Below are positions 51,216 to 60,648 of a DNA stretch of 64,000 bases, piece after piece (the stretch's first letter is position 1; the number at the start of each line of letters is the position of its first letter). Origin of the DNA: an uncultured Paracoccaceae bacterium (GTDB lineage: Bacteria; Pseudomonadota; Alphaproteobacteria; Rhodobacterales; Rhodobacteraceae); the NCBI GenBank assembly GCA_947497185.1, contig CANMFL010000004.1, positions 124,001 through 188,000 on the forward strand. Direction: 5' to 3'. The translations under genes were made by a program, and so were the position numbers. The notes beneath the pieces are model-generated. The model had not been told where the DNA came from and made no database searches. It was given only the letters and a program-made list of their open reading frames with translations.

Positions 51216-51257
51216 GTCATCGCTTCATTGTCGGTGGCCAGACTGCTGTTACAGAGG

Positions 51258-53171
51258 CTAAGCGCGTTTTTCGATTGTCGCGATGCCCATTACCTCTAGC
51301 ACTTTGGCCTCGATATCAGCAGCGTTTAGTCCGGCGACGTCGTACATTTCGCGCGGTCCTGCTTGGTCGATGAAGATGTCGGGCAACACCATGGAGCGGT
51401 ATTTCAAGCCGTGATCGAACACGCCTTCATCCGCCAGTAGTTGCGCGACATGTGATCCAAATCCGCCAATCGCGCCTTCTTCGACTGTGATCAGCGCGTC
51501 GTGGTCTTCCGCTAATTTCAAGATCATGTCGCGGTCCAGCGGTTTCGCGAAACGCGCGTCGGCGATTGTGGGCGTGATGCCTTTGGCGGCAAGCGCCTCG
51601 CAGGCCGCTTCGACTTCTTGCAGGCGCGTGCCAAACGACAGGATCGCAACCTTGGATCCCTCGCGGATCATCCGGCCTTTGCCGATTTCCAGCACTTCGG
51701 CTTCCGCTGGCATCTCAACACCGACGCCTTCACCGCGCGGGAAACGGAACGCGATGGGGCCTTCGTCGTGCGCTGCCGCCGTGGCGACCATACGCACCAA
51801 TTCCGCCTCGTCGGCTGCGGCCATCACGACAAATCCGGGAAGGTTCGCGAGGAAAGCAACGTCGAATGCGCCCGCGTGTGTCGCGCCATCAGCACCGACA
51901 AGTCCCGCGCGATCAATCGCAAAGCGCACGGGCAAACGCTGGATCGCAACATCATGCACAACCTGATCGTAGCCACGTTGCAGAAACGTTGAATAGAGCG
52001 CACAAAACGGGCGCATTCCGCCAGCAGCGAGGCCAGCCGCGAATGTCACCGCGTGCTGTTCCGCAATGCCCACGTCGAAACACCGACTTGCGTAGCGCTC
52101 CATGAATTTGTTCAGCCCCGTGCCATCCGGCATCGCTGCGGTGACGGCGCAGATTTTAGAGTCCGTAGCCGCGTGTTTCAGCAAACTCTCTGCAAAAACA
52201 GAGGTATAGGACGGCGCGTTTGACGGTGCTTTCTTCTGTTCGCCCGTGACGACATTGAATTTTCCCGTCGCGTGGCCCTTGTCGCGGGCCGCCTCGGCTG
52301 GCGCAAACCCTTTGCCCTTTTTCGTGATCGCGTGGATCAACACTGGACCCGTGGCGCGGTCCTTGACGGTTCGCAGCACGGCAAGCAGTTGTTCCATGTC
52401 GTGCCCATCAATCGGGCCGATGTAAGAGAACCCGAGTTGCTCGAACAACGTGCCGCCAACGGTCATGTGTTTGACCATATCTTTGGCTCGCTTCGCGCCT
52501 TCGCGGAAGGGTTCGGGCAGGAAGGAAACAGCGCCTTTTGCAGCGGCCTTCAGCTCCTGAAACGGCTCGCCTGCGTAGAGTTGCGACAGGTAGGACGACA
52601 TCGCGCCCACAGGCGGTGCAATCGACATTTCGTTGTCGTTCAGAATCACGATTAGGCGTTTTTTCAGGTGGCCCGCGTTGTTCATCGCCTCGTAGGCCAT
52701 GCCAGCGGACATTGATCCGTCGCCGATCACGGCAATCGCATCGCCGCCTTCACCGCCTAAATCACGCGCAACCGAAAAGCCCAACGCGGCGGAAATTGAC
52801 GTGCTGGAATGCGCGGCACCAAAGCAGTCATATTCGCTTTCCGACCGTTTCGTGAAACCGGATAGGCCGCCTTCCATGCGCAGGGTCCGAATACGGTCGC
52901 GGCGACCGGTCAGGATTTTATGTGGGTAACATTGGTGGGAAACATCCCAGATGATTTTGTCCTTTGGCGCGTCAAAAACCGCATGCAAAGCGACGGTTAA
53001 TTCCACGACGCCTAGCCCCGCGCCCAAGTGGCCGCCTGTAACCGAAACTGCAGAAATCGTTTCTTCGCGCACATCATCCGCAAGCTGGCGCAATTGCGCA
53101 TCAGACAGCGTTTTCATATCCGCAGGAACGGTTACTTGATCAAGAATCGGGGTGCTTGGACGGTCAGCCAT
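51258..53171 (-). CDS. dxs: 1-deoxy-D-xylulose-5-phosphate synthase
   Basis: First step of the MEP isoprenoid pathway; condenses pyruvate and glyceraldehyde-3-phosphate using ThDP. A 637-residue enzyme with [18 protein letters not shown], the ThDP motif [19 protein letters not shown] ending in [36 protein letters not shown] and [15 protein letters not shown]. An AGGAG lies seven bases before the ATG. It is the last gene of the HDAC-xseB-prenyl synthase-dxs operon, with nine bases after the synthase. Confidence 0.96.
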   Translation of the reverse strand: MADRPSTPILDQVTVPADMKTLSDAQLRQLADDVREETISAVSVTGGHLGAGLGVVELTVALHAVFDAPKDKIIWDVSHQCYPHKILTGRRDRIRTLRMEGGLSGFTKRSESEYDCFGAAHSSTSISAALGFSVARDLGGEGGDAIAVIGDGSMSAGMAYEAMNNAGHLKKRLIVILNDNEMSIAPPVGAMSSYLSQLYAGEPFQELKAAAKGAVSFLPEPFREGAKRAKDMVKHMTVGGTLFEQLGFSYIGPIDGHDMEQLLAVLRTVKDRATGPVLIHAITKKGKGFAPAEAARDKGHATGKFNVVTGEQKKAPSNAPSYTSVFAESLLKHAATDSKICAVTAAMPDGTGLNKFMERYASRCFDVGIAEQHAVTFAAGLAAGGMRPFCALYSTFLQRGYDQVVHDVAIQRLPVRFAIDRAGLVGADGATHAGAFDVAFLANLPGFVVMAAADEAELVRMVATAAAHDEGPIAFRFPRGEGVGVEMPAEAEVLEIGKGRMIREGSKVAILSFGTRLQEVEAACEALAAKGITPTIADARFAKPLDRDMILKLAEDHDALITVEEGAIGGFGSHVAQLLADEGVFDHGLKYRSMVLPDIFIDQAGPREMYDVAGLNAADIEAKVLEVMGIATIEKRA

Positions 53172-53180
53172 GACAGGCTC

Positions 53181-54044
53181 CTACTTATCGCGGGTGATCA
53201 CGTAACGGGCGGCATCCCGCAGCGTTTCTGCGTCGTTTCCATAAGGTGATAGCGCATCACAGGCCTCTTCGACCAGCGTTTCCGCCCGGCGTTTTGCCGC
53301 ATCAAGACCCAGTAGCGAGACAAACGTGGCTTTGCCAGCACTTGCATCCTTGCGCACGGCTTTGCCAACGGTGGCGGCATCGCCTTCCACGTCTAGAATG
53401 TCATCGGCGATTTGGAACGCACGGCCCAGCGCACGACCATAAACCCGCATCGGCATTTCGTCAGCGTCAATGCTCATACGCGGACCGGCGGCCGCTGCCC
53501 ATTCGATCAATGCACCTGTTTTCTTGGCCTGTAGCGCCTCGATCTGCTCTAATGTCAGTTGCGTACCTGCGGTTTCCGCCGCGATATCCATCGCTTGGCC
53601 ACCGACCATGCCACGCGCGCCTGCATCAAGGCTAAGCATATGCAGCAACACAATTTTCTGTCGGTCCGGCACATCCGCATACATGATCAACTCGAACCCC
53701 AAGGCTTGCAGCGCATCACCAGCTAAAACTGCCGTTGCCTCGTCCCATTTACGGTGAACGGTTGGCTGGCCACGGCGCAACGCATCATCGTCCATACAGG
53801 GCAAATCATCGTGCACCAATGAATACGCATGGATCGCCTCGATCGCGCCCGCGATGGGCGCCGCGACATTTGGATCGACGTGATGCAGTTTTGCGCCCTC
53901 AAGCACGAGAAAACCACGCAAGGTTTTCCCGCCCTTCACGGCATACATCATCGCGTCAGGAATAGCCGTGCCGTCGGGACGCAATGCCTTTTGGATGGCC
54001 AGTTCGACAATACGGGAAGCGTCGGAAAGTGCGTCTTTAAGCAT
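53181..54044 (-). CDS. ispA: farnesyl/geranylgeranyl diphosphate synthase (polyprenyl synthetase)
   Basis: A 287-residue trans-prenyltransferase elongating DMAPP with IPP. First aspartate-rich motif: HDDLPCMDDDALRRG; second: QIADDILDVEGD. VKGGKTLRGFLVLEGA also fits. The residues before the first motif (EAIHAYSLVHDDLP) suggest a farnesyl-type chain length, but this is not decisive. The start overlaps the xseB stop by eight bases and dxs follows, so this operon supplies both ends of isoprenoid synthesis. Confidence 0.92.
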   Translation of the reverse strand: MLKDALSDASRIVELAIQKALRPDGTAIPDAMMYAVKGGKTLRGFLVLEGAKLHHVDPNVAAPIAGAIEAIHAYSLVHDDLPCMDDDALRRGQPTVHRKWDEATAVLAGDALQALGFELIMYADVPDRQKIVLLHMLSLDAGARGMVGGQAMDIAAETAGTQLTLEQIEALQAKKTGALIEWAAAAGPRMSIDADEMPMRVYGRALGRAFQIADDILDVEGDAATVGKAVRKDASAGKATFVSLLGLDAAKRRAETLVEEACDALSPYGNDAETLRDAARYVITRDK

Positions 54045-54273
54045 CCAGCGGGGCAGTCCCGTTTGGCTGACCGCCTTCGCCCAGCGTGATTTTCGCGACC
54101 TTTTCTTCGGCCTCTTTCAGTTTGGCTTCGCAACGGGCTTTCAATGCAGCACCGCGTTCATACAGCGCAATCGACTGATCCAGCGCCACATCGCCGCGTT
54201 CAAGCTGGCCGACAACGGTTTCCAGCTCTTTCATTGCGTCTTCAAAACTCATCTGATCGACTGCATCTGTCAT
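54037..54273 (-). CDS. xseB: exodeoxyribonuclease VII small subunit
   Basis: A 78-residue helical protein with SFEDAMKELETVVGQLERGDVALDQSIALYERGAAL, the full family signature, forming part of the XseA-XseB nuclease that degrades single-stranded DNA. It overlaps the deacetylase stop by four bases and the prenyl synthase start by eight. The xseB-ispA-dxs order is common in alphaproteobacteria. xseA is not in this window. Confidence 0.95.
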   Translation of the reverse strand: MTDAVDQMSFEDAMKELETVVGQLERGDVALDQSIALYERGAALKARCEAKLKEAEEKVAKITLGEGGQPNGTAPLDA

Positions 54274-55193
54274 CTGCTTGCTTCCTCTAAAACACCGACA
54301 TGGGCCGCGACACTGGCGCCTAGGGCTTCCAGATCGTAACCACCTTCAAGCGCGGATACCACGCGCCCATTACAATGCAAATCCGCAAGGTCACAAATCC
54401 GCCGCGTAACCCATCTAAAATCGTCTGTATCAAGCATCAGGTCAGCCATCGGGTCCGCCCTGTGAGCATCGAAGCCCGCAGAAATCAGGATCAACTCTGG
54501 AGCAAAGGCATCGACACGCGGCAACACCACCCGATCCCAAACCTCACGGAACGCAAGCGATCCGGTTCCCGCACGCAAGGGCACGTTCAGCACATTGCCG
54601 ACACCCGTATCCTGCGACGAGCCCGTGTCAGGGAAAAGCGGCGATTGATGGCTAGAGCAAAACAAAATGCGCCCGTCATCTTCGACTAGATCCTGCGTGC
54701 CATTCCCGTGGTGAACGTCAAAATCGACGATAGCGACGCGCTTTAGGCCGTGATGATCCAAGGCGTGTTTCGCACCGATCACCACATTTCCGAAGAAACA
54801 AAACCCCATCGCAGTCTCGCGTTCAGCATGGTGGCCGGGCGGGCGTATGGCTGCGAACGCATTCCCGACCTCGCCAGCCAGAACCATATCCACCGCCTTT
54901 ACCACACTGCCAGCCGCACGATACGCAGCGGCCAATGTGCCAACGGACATGTAGGTGTCTTCGTCCAGCGCCTTCCAACCTTCGGTCGGGACTGCGGCCT
55001 TCATCGCGGTCACGTGCGACTTTGGATGCGCCCGCAAGATGTCGTCTTCGGCCGCCATTGGCGCAGAGGTCCGGTGCAGATCCATCTCTTTCAACGCGCC
55101 CAATGCTGCGTCCAAGCGCGCGACCTGTTCAGGATGTCCGGGTGGCGTCACATGGTCCAAACAATCGTCATGGGTAATCAATGCCGTTACCAT
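54270..55193 (-). CDS. histone deacetylase-family protein (acetylpolyamine amidohydrolase-like)
   Basis: A 307-residue zinc-dependent deacetylase-fold protein, with no histones implied. Active site elements are RPPGHHAERETAMGFCFFGN, DFDVHHGNGTQDL (metal and catalytic His), AGFDAHRADPM, and a GGYDLEAL end. Bacterial members remove acetyl groups from polyamines, acetoin-related compounds or proteins. It starts the HDAC-xseB-ispA-dxs operon and is four bases overlapped with xseB. Whether the deacetylase serves the same pathway is not known. Confidence 0.9.
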   Translation of the reverse strand: MVTALITHDDCLDHVTPPGHPEQVARLDAALGALKEMDLHRTSAPMAAEDDILRAHPKSHVTAMKAAVPTEGWKALDEDTYMSVGTLAAAYRAAGSVVKAVDMVLAGEVGNAFAAIRPPGHHAERETAMGFCFFGNVVIGAKHALDHHGLKRVAIVDFDVHHGNGTQDLVEDDGRILFCSSHQSPLFPDTGSSQDTGVGNVLNVPLRAGTGSLAFREVWDRVVLPRVDAFAPELILISAGFDAHRADPMADLMLDTDDFRWVTRRICDLADLHCNGRVVSALEGGYDLEALGASVAAHVGVLEEASR

Positions 55194-55223
55194 ATGCGTC
55201 CTCCCCTCACGACGTCTCCAAGG

Positions 55224-55931
55224 TCAGGCTTGGTCAGGTGCGAGCATGTACCCCGCCCCGCGTACAGTTTGCAGATAGCGCGGCTGCTTGGGATCTTCTT
55301 CGATCTTGCGCCGCAGACGCGTGATCTGAACGTCGACGGCCCGCTCTTGGGTTTGTCCGCCAGAGCGGCTCAATTCCTCGACCAATGTCGCCCGCGTGAT
55401 GGCTTCACCCGCAGCGTTTGAGAAAATGCGCATCAACTGGCTTTCGGTTGAGGTCAGCCGGACCAATTCGGTGCCGCGCCACATTTCGCCGCGCTCGATA
55501 TCGTAGCGGACAGGACCAAGCGTGAGCACCTTTGGCGCTGCGACGACAGGTTCAGCGACAGGCACGCGGCGCAAAATCGCGTTGATGCGCAACAACAGTT
55601 CTTTCGGCTCAAACGGTTTGGCCAGATAATCGTCAGCACCAGCTTCTAGGCCTGTGATCCGGTCCTCCGTCTCGCCTTTAGCGGTCAGCAACAGGATCGG
55701 CGTTGTCATTTTTGTGCGCAAGTCACGGCACAGCGACAGGCCGTCTTCGCCTGGCATCATCACGTCCAGTACGATCAAGTCGAACTCTAACCCGCCTAGG
55801 ATACGTCGCGCATGCGCCGCGTCCTTTGCACTGCTGACCAAAAAGCCGCTGCGCATCAAAAATTTCTGTAAAAGTCCCCGAATACGTTCGTCGTCATCAA
55901 CAATCAGCAGGTGCGCGTCGTCAGCTATCAT
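55224..55931 (-). CDS. petR: response regulator PetR (OmpR family)
   Basis: A 235-residue two-domain regulator. The receiver has VDDDERIRG, the phospho-acceptor Asp-56 in LIVLDVMMPGEDG, and LLTAKG and AKPFEPKELL switch residues. The effector is OmpR-type winged helix, LTSTESQLMRIFSNAAGEAITRATLVEEL and VDVQITRLRRKIEEDPKQPRYLQTVRGAGYML. In Rhodobacter capsulatus PetP and PetR lie upstream of petABC and are needed for cytochrome synthesis; here the pair is next to ilvE. The petP stop overlaps this start (ATGA). No cognate kinase is next to it. Confidence 0.9.
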   Translation of the reverse strand: MIADDAHLLIVDDDERIRGLLQKFLMRSGFLVSSAKDAAHARRILGGLEFDLIVLDVMMPGEDGLSLCRDLRTKMTTPILLLTAKGETEDRITGLEAGADDYLAKPFEPKELLLRINAILRRVPVAEPVVAAPKVLTLGPVRYDIERGEMWRGTELVRLTSTESQLMRIFSNAAGEAITRATLVEELSRSGGQTQERAVDVQITRLRRKIEEDPKQPRYLQTVRGAGYMLAPDQA

Positions 55932-56434
55932 TCGGCTTTGTCCTTCAGCGCATCATAGTGGTGGCGCATTTCTTCATCCATCATTGCTTCCAACACTTGC
56001 CGAAAGCCCGCAACTGCCGCTGGACCCGCCGCACGATATGCCGCGCGCATCCGGTCCCGTTGGGCGTCAGATAAGGCACGTTCCAATGTCGTACCCGTTT
56101 CCGTCAAATACAAATGACGTTCCCGCTTATCTTTCGTCCCAACTGTGTTCAGCACCAAACCGTCTTCTACCAGCGACCGCAACACACGATTAAGCGATTG
56201 TTTTGTGACGCCGAGAATACCAAGCAAATTGTTAACAGTCGTACCAGGGCTACCATGAATAAAATGGATCGCACGGTGGTGTGCACGACCATACCCACGC
56301 TCTGACAGTATGCGATCCGGATCAGCGGTGAAACCACGGTAGGCGAAAAACATCGCCTCGGTGCCCTTGCGCAACTGCTCGTCGGTTAGAAAGAGCAGAC
56401 TTTGCCCCGTGGTTGATTGACCGCTTTGCGCCAT
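55928..56434 (-). CDS. petP: MarR-family regulator PetP
   Basis: A 168-residue winged-helix regulator. The DNA-binding part reads NNLLGILGVTKQSLNRVLRSLVEDGLVLNTVGTKDKRERHLYLTETG. In Rhodobacter species PetP is the partner of PetR, and the two genes are cotranscribed, as here with a four-base overlap. FIHGSPGTTVNNL is the recognition-helix region. Its ligand is unknown. It is divergent from ilvE; the 140-base spacer must contain both promoters. Confidence 0.88.
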   Translation of the reverse strand: MAQSGQSTTGQSLLFLTDEQLRKGTEAMFFAYRGFTADPDRILSERGYGRAHHRAIHFIHGSPGTTVNNLLGILGVTKQSLNRVLRSLVEDGLVLNTVGTKDKRERHLYLTETGTTLERALSDAQRDRMRAAYRAAGPAAVAGFRQVLEAMMDEEMRHHYDALKDKAE

Positions 56435-56474
56435 GACATCCCTCTTTTCACAGGTTTAGAATACGTCAGCTTTG

Positions 56475-56503
56475 TTGACATTCCAAGAATCAACTGGTAG
56501 CGA
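56475..56503 (+). promoter_or_regulatory. possible ilvE promoter
   Basis: TTGACA at 56475-56480 is followed after 17 bases by TAGCGA, a poor -10 box. GTCAGCTTTGTTGAC overlaps the -35 box as a small inverted repeat (GTCA/TGAC) that a MarR protein could read. Sequence-only guess. Confidence 0.3.
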
Positions 56504-56574
56504 TTTTGAGAAATTGCGCAACTTTACGTCCATTTCGGACCTAAGCGCGCAACAAATGCAAACAGGAGGCCGAT

Positions 56575-57444
56575 ATGGCAGGTGCATATGATGATCGCGA
56601 CGGCAAGATCTGGATGGACGGAAAGCTTGTGGAATGGCGTGATGCTAACGTCCATATTCTGACCCACGCCATGCACTACGCCTCGTCTGTGTTCGAAGGC
56701 GAGCGGTGCTATTCCGGTACGATCTTTAAATCCCGCGAACATTCAGAACGGTTGATCAACTCTGCGAAACTGATCGATTTCGAAATCCCCTACACTGTAG
56801 ACGAAATCGAAGCTGCTAAAATGGCAACTCTCGAAGCGAATGGCCTGAAAGACGCTTATGTGCGTCCCGTCGCATGGCGCGGCTCTGGCACCGACATGGG
56901 TGTTGCTGCGGCGGCCAATCCGGTTCACCTTGCTGTGGCCGTTTGGGAATGGGGCAACTACTACGGTGACGCGAAAACCAAAGGTGCGAAACTCGATATC
57001 GCGAAATGGAAACGCCCGTCGCCTGAAACCGCACCATCCCAAGCCAAAGCTGCTGGCCTGTACATGATCGCCACAATGTCCAAGCACGCGGCAGAGGCCA
57101 AAGGCTGCTCGGACGCGATGATGTTCGACTACAAAGGCGACGTGGCCGAAGCGACAGGCGCAAATATCTTTTTCGTGAAAGACGGGGAAGTCCACACGCC
57201 TGATGCTTCTGCATTCTTGAACGGCATCACCCGTCGAACCGTCATTGGCATGTTGCGCGAAAAAGGCATCACGGTTCACGAGCGGATCATCAAACCGGCT
57301 GAACTCGAAGGTTTCGAGCAGTGCTGGCTGACGGGTACCGCAGCCGAAGTCACACCTGTTGGTTCCATCGGCGACTACAACTTTGAAGTTGGCGCATTGA
57401 CACAAGACATCGCAGCTGACTACGAAAAACTGGTCCGTTCATAA
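56575..57444 (+). CDS. ilvE: branched-chain amino acid aminotransferase
   Basis: A 289-residue fold-type IV PLP aminotransferase catalysing the last step of valine, leucine and isoleucine synthesis. HAMHYASSVFEGERCY, YVRPVAWRG, the PLP lysine Lys-158 in SQAKAAGLYM, FDYKGDVAEATGANIFF and LTGTAAEVTPVG are all seen. It starts after an AGGAGG site. The GC hairpin at 57451-57471 follows its stop. Confidence 0.94.
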   Translation: MAGAYDDRDGKIWMDGKLVEWRDANVHILTHAMHYASSVFEGERCYSGTIFKSREHSERLINSAKLIDFEIPYTVDEIEAAKMATLEANGLKDAYVRPVAWRGSGTDMGVAAAANPVHLAVAVWEWGNYYGDAKTKGAKLDIAKWKRPSPETAPSQAKAAGLYMIATMSKHAAEAKGCSDAMMFDYKGDVAEATGANIFFVKDGEVHTPDASAFLNGITRRTVIGMLREKGITVHERIIKPAELEGFEQCWLTGTAAEVTPVGSIGDYNFEVGALTQDIAADYEKLVRS

Positions 57445-57450
57445 GACTTT

Positions 57451-57471
57451 GGGGCGTCGTCATGGCGCCCC
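57451..57471 (+). terminator. terminator candidate after ilvE
   Basis: GGGGCG (57451-57456) and CGCCCC (57466-57471) form a six-base-pair GC stem with a nine-base loop, six bases after the ilvE stop. No T run follows. It lies between convergent genes and may work for both. Confidence 0.5.
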
Positions 57472-57496
57472 ACCCCCAACACCACGACAGCACGGA

Positions 57497-58414
57497 TCAC
57501 TTGCCGCCAATCGACCCCATCGCTTTGCGTTGCTGCGCCCGTTGCAGGCCCAACGCCCGCTCACGCCAGATGATCAATACCCCCGCAAAAATCACGATCG
57601 CCGCACCAAGTAACATGGTCGCGGTCGGCACTTCGCCAAACACGAAATAACCGATGCCTAGCGCCAATATCATCGACGTGTAGTCGAATGGTGCGACCAG
57701 CGACGCATCTGCATAGCGGTAGCTTGATGTCAGGAACATCTGCCCCATACCGCCAACGAACCCCGCAAAAACGAGCAGAGCTGCAGCGGACCAACCGGGC
57801 CAGACCCAACCCCAAGGAATGGTGAACAAAGACAAAATACTTGATGTGACCGTGAACCACAAAACGATTGCAGAGGTGCCTTCGGTCGCAACCAACTTAC
57901 GGACGAAAACTTGGGCCAAGGCCGCAAGAACGGCCCCCATGAACACCACCAACGCACCTAAGGTTTCGGATACGCCGAGCGCGGTAGACAAGCGCGGTGA
58001 CAATACGATCAGAACACCAACCATGCCGAGGCCAACCGTCGATAGCCGGAAAATCCCGACCTTTTCGTCAAGGAACATCGCAGCAAACACGACAACCAAA
58101 AGCGGTGCGGCATAACCAATCGCAGTGACCTCGGGCAACGGCAGCAGTCCAAGTCCGGTAAAACCCAGCCCCATCGCGCCGGTCCCAATCAACCCGCGCC
58201 AGAAATGGCCCAAAGGGTTAACCGTCTTCCAGCCATTGCGCAGCTCATGCCGCATTGCCAGCCAGACAAAAATGATAGGCAGTGCGAAAAACGACCGGAA
58301 AAATACGGCTTGCCCTGGCGGCACGATATCTGCCGTGGCCTTGATCAAGGCCGCCATGACGACAAACAAACAGACCGAAATGATTTTGAGGATAATACCG
58401 TGGACAGGCTGCAT
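57497..58414 (-). CDS. EamA/DMT-family transporter
   Basis: A 305-residue inner-membrane permease with ten helices in two EamA repeats, the first starting PVHGIILKIISVCLFVVMAALIKAT and the second ETLGALVVFMGAVLAALAQVFVRKL. I place the start at the ATG at 58414 because AAAGGGG lies six bases upstream; an earlier start at 58438 lacks a ribosome site. The substrate is unknown. It is convergent with ilvE. It differs from the EamA protein at 1352-2236 enough that the two are separate subfamilies. Confidence 0.85.
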   Translation of the reverse strand: MQPVHGIILKIISVCLFVVMAALIKATADIVPPGQAVFFRSFFALPIIFVWLAMRHELRNGWKTVNPLGHFWRGLIGTGAMGLGFTGLGLLPLPEVTAIGYAAPLLVVVFAAMFLDEKVGIFRLSTVGLGMVGVLIVLSPRLSTALGVSETLGALVVFMGAVLAALAQVFVRKLVATEGTSAIVLWFTVTSSILSLFTIPWGWVWPGWSAAALLVFAGFVGGMGQMFLTSSYRYADASLVAPFDYTSMILALGIGYFVFGEVPTATMLLGAAIVIFAGVLIIWRERALGLQRAQQRKAMGSIGGK

Positions 58415-58453
58415 TGGTGGCCCCTTTCTCGGGCACACTATGCGCGCGAGATT

Positions 58454-59431
58454 TTAGCGCAAGGCCGCAATTGCCGTCGTGTAATCCACATCGACCGTGA
58501 CTGGCACGCCGAGCTGCCTGATCGCATCGACATAACCCATGTCTTCGGCGTCAGCACCACGACCCGGCGCACGCAGGATCACATGACGAATGCGTTCTGG
58601 GTGACGTCGAATGGCATCGCTGTAAACCTGCGCATCATGCTGGCCAGTGTCGCCGATCAAGATGAAAGGCAGCGTCGGATTTGCCGCGAGAATGACGTCA
58701 ATCGCACGCCCTTTATGGTCGCCATGGGTGCCCGTGATGAATTGGGTCTCGGAAATTCCGTAGTCGCGCAAGAACTTAGGCGCGCGAGGCAATCCAGTGC
58801 GTTCAAATATCTGATCCAAGAAACCGTGCAAATTCCATGGGGAGGAACTGACAAAAAAGATCGGATTGCGCCCGTTCTCGAACAACTTTTCCATCAATAC
58901 TACAGCATCAGGAAAGACCTTTCGTGTCAGCGCATTGCCAGTCAATGACGTCCACAAATTGCGCCAAAGCGAATAAGCACCCGTTTCCATCATCGTGTCG
59001 TCAATGTCAGAAATCACGCCAAGTGACGCGTCTGCGAACGGCACAAAGACCGGACAGATTGCCGTCACCTCGCCCGTTTGAATGATCATTTCGATCCAAC
59101 CCACACGTTCGTCGCGCGGGATAAGGATCGTAAAATACCCTTCGTCGTCGCTGACCGCTGAATACTCATCGCATTGCACGGTTATATCCGAGACTTCATT
59201 CGTCAGGAACAAGCTCAGCATCTGACGCAGGTTTGTCCATTTGTTTTGCTCTGCCCGCACCGTTCCTTTTCTGACACGCCCTAGGACACGACCCCGCACG
59301 ACGAGATGCTCTGGCGTGGCGTATCCGATGTAGGGCTCAAGCACCGATGCAACCCGCTTGCGCCGCACAATCGGATCAACGCGGCGTTCAATCGCGTTGG
59401 CAATACGAGCAAGGCGCAGTTTGAACGTCAT
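58454..59431 (-). CDS. App1-like phosphatase domain protein (DUF2183)
   Basis: A 325-residue soluble protein. The N-terminal part (about 35-130) is beta-rich (VVRGRVLGRVRKG, YFTILIPRD). The C-terminal DUF2183 domain is HAD-like: GVISDIDDTMMETG (DxDxT, Asp-142/Asp-144/Thr-146), FVSSSPWNLHGFLDQIF, and FILIGDTGQHDAQVY. Yeast App1 is a phosphatidate phosphatase; bacterial members are not characterised as far as I know. The start overlaps the stop of the sugar dehydrogenase gene (ATGA). Confidence 0.82.
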   Translation of the reverse strand: MTFKLRLARIANAIERRVDPIVRRKRVASVLEPYIGYATPEHLVVRGRVLGRVRKGTVRAEQNKWTNLRQMLSLFLTNEVSDITVQCDEYSAVSDDEGYFTILIPRDERVGWIEMIIQTGEVTAICPVFVPFADASLGVISDIDDTMMETGAYSLWRNLWTSLTGNALTRKVFPDAVVLMEKLFENGRNPIFFVSSSPWNLHGFLDQIFERTGLPRAPKFLRDYGISETQFITGTHGDHKGRAIDVILAANPTLPFILIGDTGQHDAQVYSDAIRRHPERIRHVILRAPGRGADAEDMGYVDAIRQLGVPVTVDVDYTTAIAALR

Positions 59432-60588
59432 TCGTCGATGAACACTTCGAGAACGGCACCGTCCTGATCGTCAATCAGCACAAAAATGCGCCCGTCTTGG
59501 GTGATTTCAACATCGCGAATGCGGCCTACATCAGTCAGTAACCGTTCTTCACCGACGACCAGCCCGTTTTCCAGTTTCAGCCGCACGAGCGCGCCGGGAT
59601 TGAGCGACGCAATCAACAGATCATCCTGCCAATCGGCGAACGGCCCATTGTAAAACGACATACCGCCGGGTGCGATCACTGGATCCCAATAATAAACAGG
59701 CTGTTCGGTGCCATCCAAAACGGCAACACCATCACCCACATCGCTGCCGCGATAATTGATCCCATAGGACACCAGCGGCCAGCCATAATTGCCGCCCGCA
59801 ATCGGTTTGTTCAGCTCGTCACCACCACGCGGCCCGTGTTCCACAGTGTATAGTGCGCCATCCGGTCCAATGGCGGCCCCTTGCATATTCCGGTGGCCAT
59901 ATGACCAGACAGCATCCTCGCCCATCTGGTTCACATATGGATTTGACGCAGGCACGCCGCCGGTATCCATGATCCGAATGACCTTGCCGTGGGTCGAGGT
60001 GATATCTTGGGCCAATACCCCGTCATCACCCGCCCCGCGATCACCCGTTGTGATCCAAACTGTGCCATCCGCCATCGGAATAATACGACTGCCGAAATGC
60101 TGGCCCGCACGCGATGGGTGCGATTGCACAAAAATGTCCTGCACATCATCTAACGCGCCATCGTCGCCCAAAACGCCACGCGCGGCAGCAGTCACAGCGC
60201 CACCATCCATTGGCTTGGCATAGGTCCAAAACAAGACTTGATCCGTCGCAAAATTCGGCGACGCCGCAACGTCCAACAAACCGCCCTGCCCCTGATCCCA
60301 TACATCAGGCACGCCTGCTAACGGGTCAGATAAGTGACCATCCGTGTTGATCACCCGCATCCGACCGGGCCTTTCTGTGACCACAAATCGGCCGTCGGGC
60401 AACGCAGCAATCCCCCAAGGGTTCACCAATCCAGTCGCAAATTCATTCACGCTGACAGATGTTTCGCTCATAGCCGCAGCACGAGTCTGCTCTGGAAAGT
60501 GCGGCGTAAACTCTGCGTGTGACGTCCCCTGCTCAACTTGAGCAAACGCCAATGTCGGCAAAACGCATAAAAGGGCAGTTAGGCGCAC
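59428..60588 (-). CDS. PQQ-dependent sugar dehydrogenase, soluble type
   Basis: A 386-residue periplasmic six-bladed beta-propeller of the YliI/Asd type. I start at the GTG at 60588: AAGGAA lies about eight bases upstream and the result is a clean signal peptide, MRLTALLCVLPTLAFAQ. Family segments: GLVNPWGIAALPDGRFVVTERPGRMRV, GGLLDVAASPNFA, HFGSRIIPMADGTVWITTGDRG, YGHRNMQGAAIGPDGALYTVEHGPRGGDELN. It oxidises aldose sugars with PQQ. Its downstream App1-like neighbour is coupled by a four-base overlap. Confidence 0.87.
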   Translation of the reverse strand: MRLTALLCVLPTLAFAQVEQGTSHAEFTPHFPEQTRAAAMSETSVSVNEFATGLVNPWGIAALPDGRFVVTERPGRMRVINTDGHLSDPLAGVPDVWDQGQGGLLDVAASPNFATDQVLFWTYAKPMDGGAVTAAARGVLGDDGALDDVQDIFVQSHPSRAGQHFGSRIIPMADGTVWITTGDRGAGDDGVLAQDITSTHGKVIRIMDTGGVPASNPYVNQMGEDAVWSYGHRNMQGAAIGPDGALYTVEHGPRGGDELNKPIAGGNYGWPLVSYGINYRGSDVGDGVAVLDGTEQPVYYWDPVIAPGGMSFYNGPFADWQDDLLIASLNPGALVRLKLENGLVVGEERLLTDVGRIRDVEITQDGRIFVLIDDQDGAVLEVFIDE

Positions 60589-60648
60589 GGCAGTATTCCT
60601 TAAATAGCTTTCGACACACAACCTAAGGCGCAACGGCTAAATGCCAAA

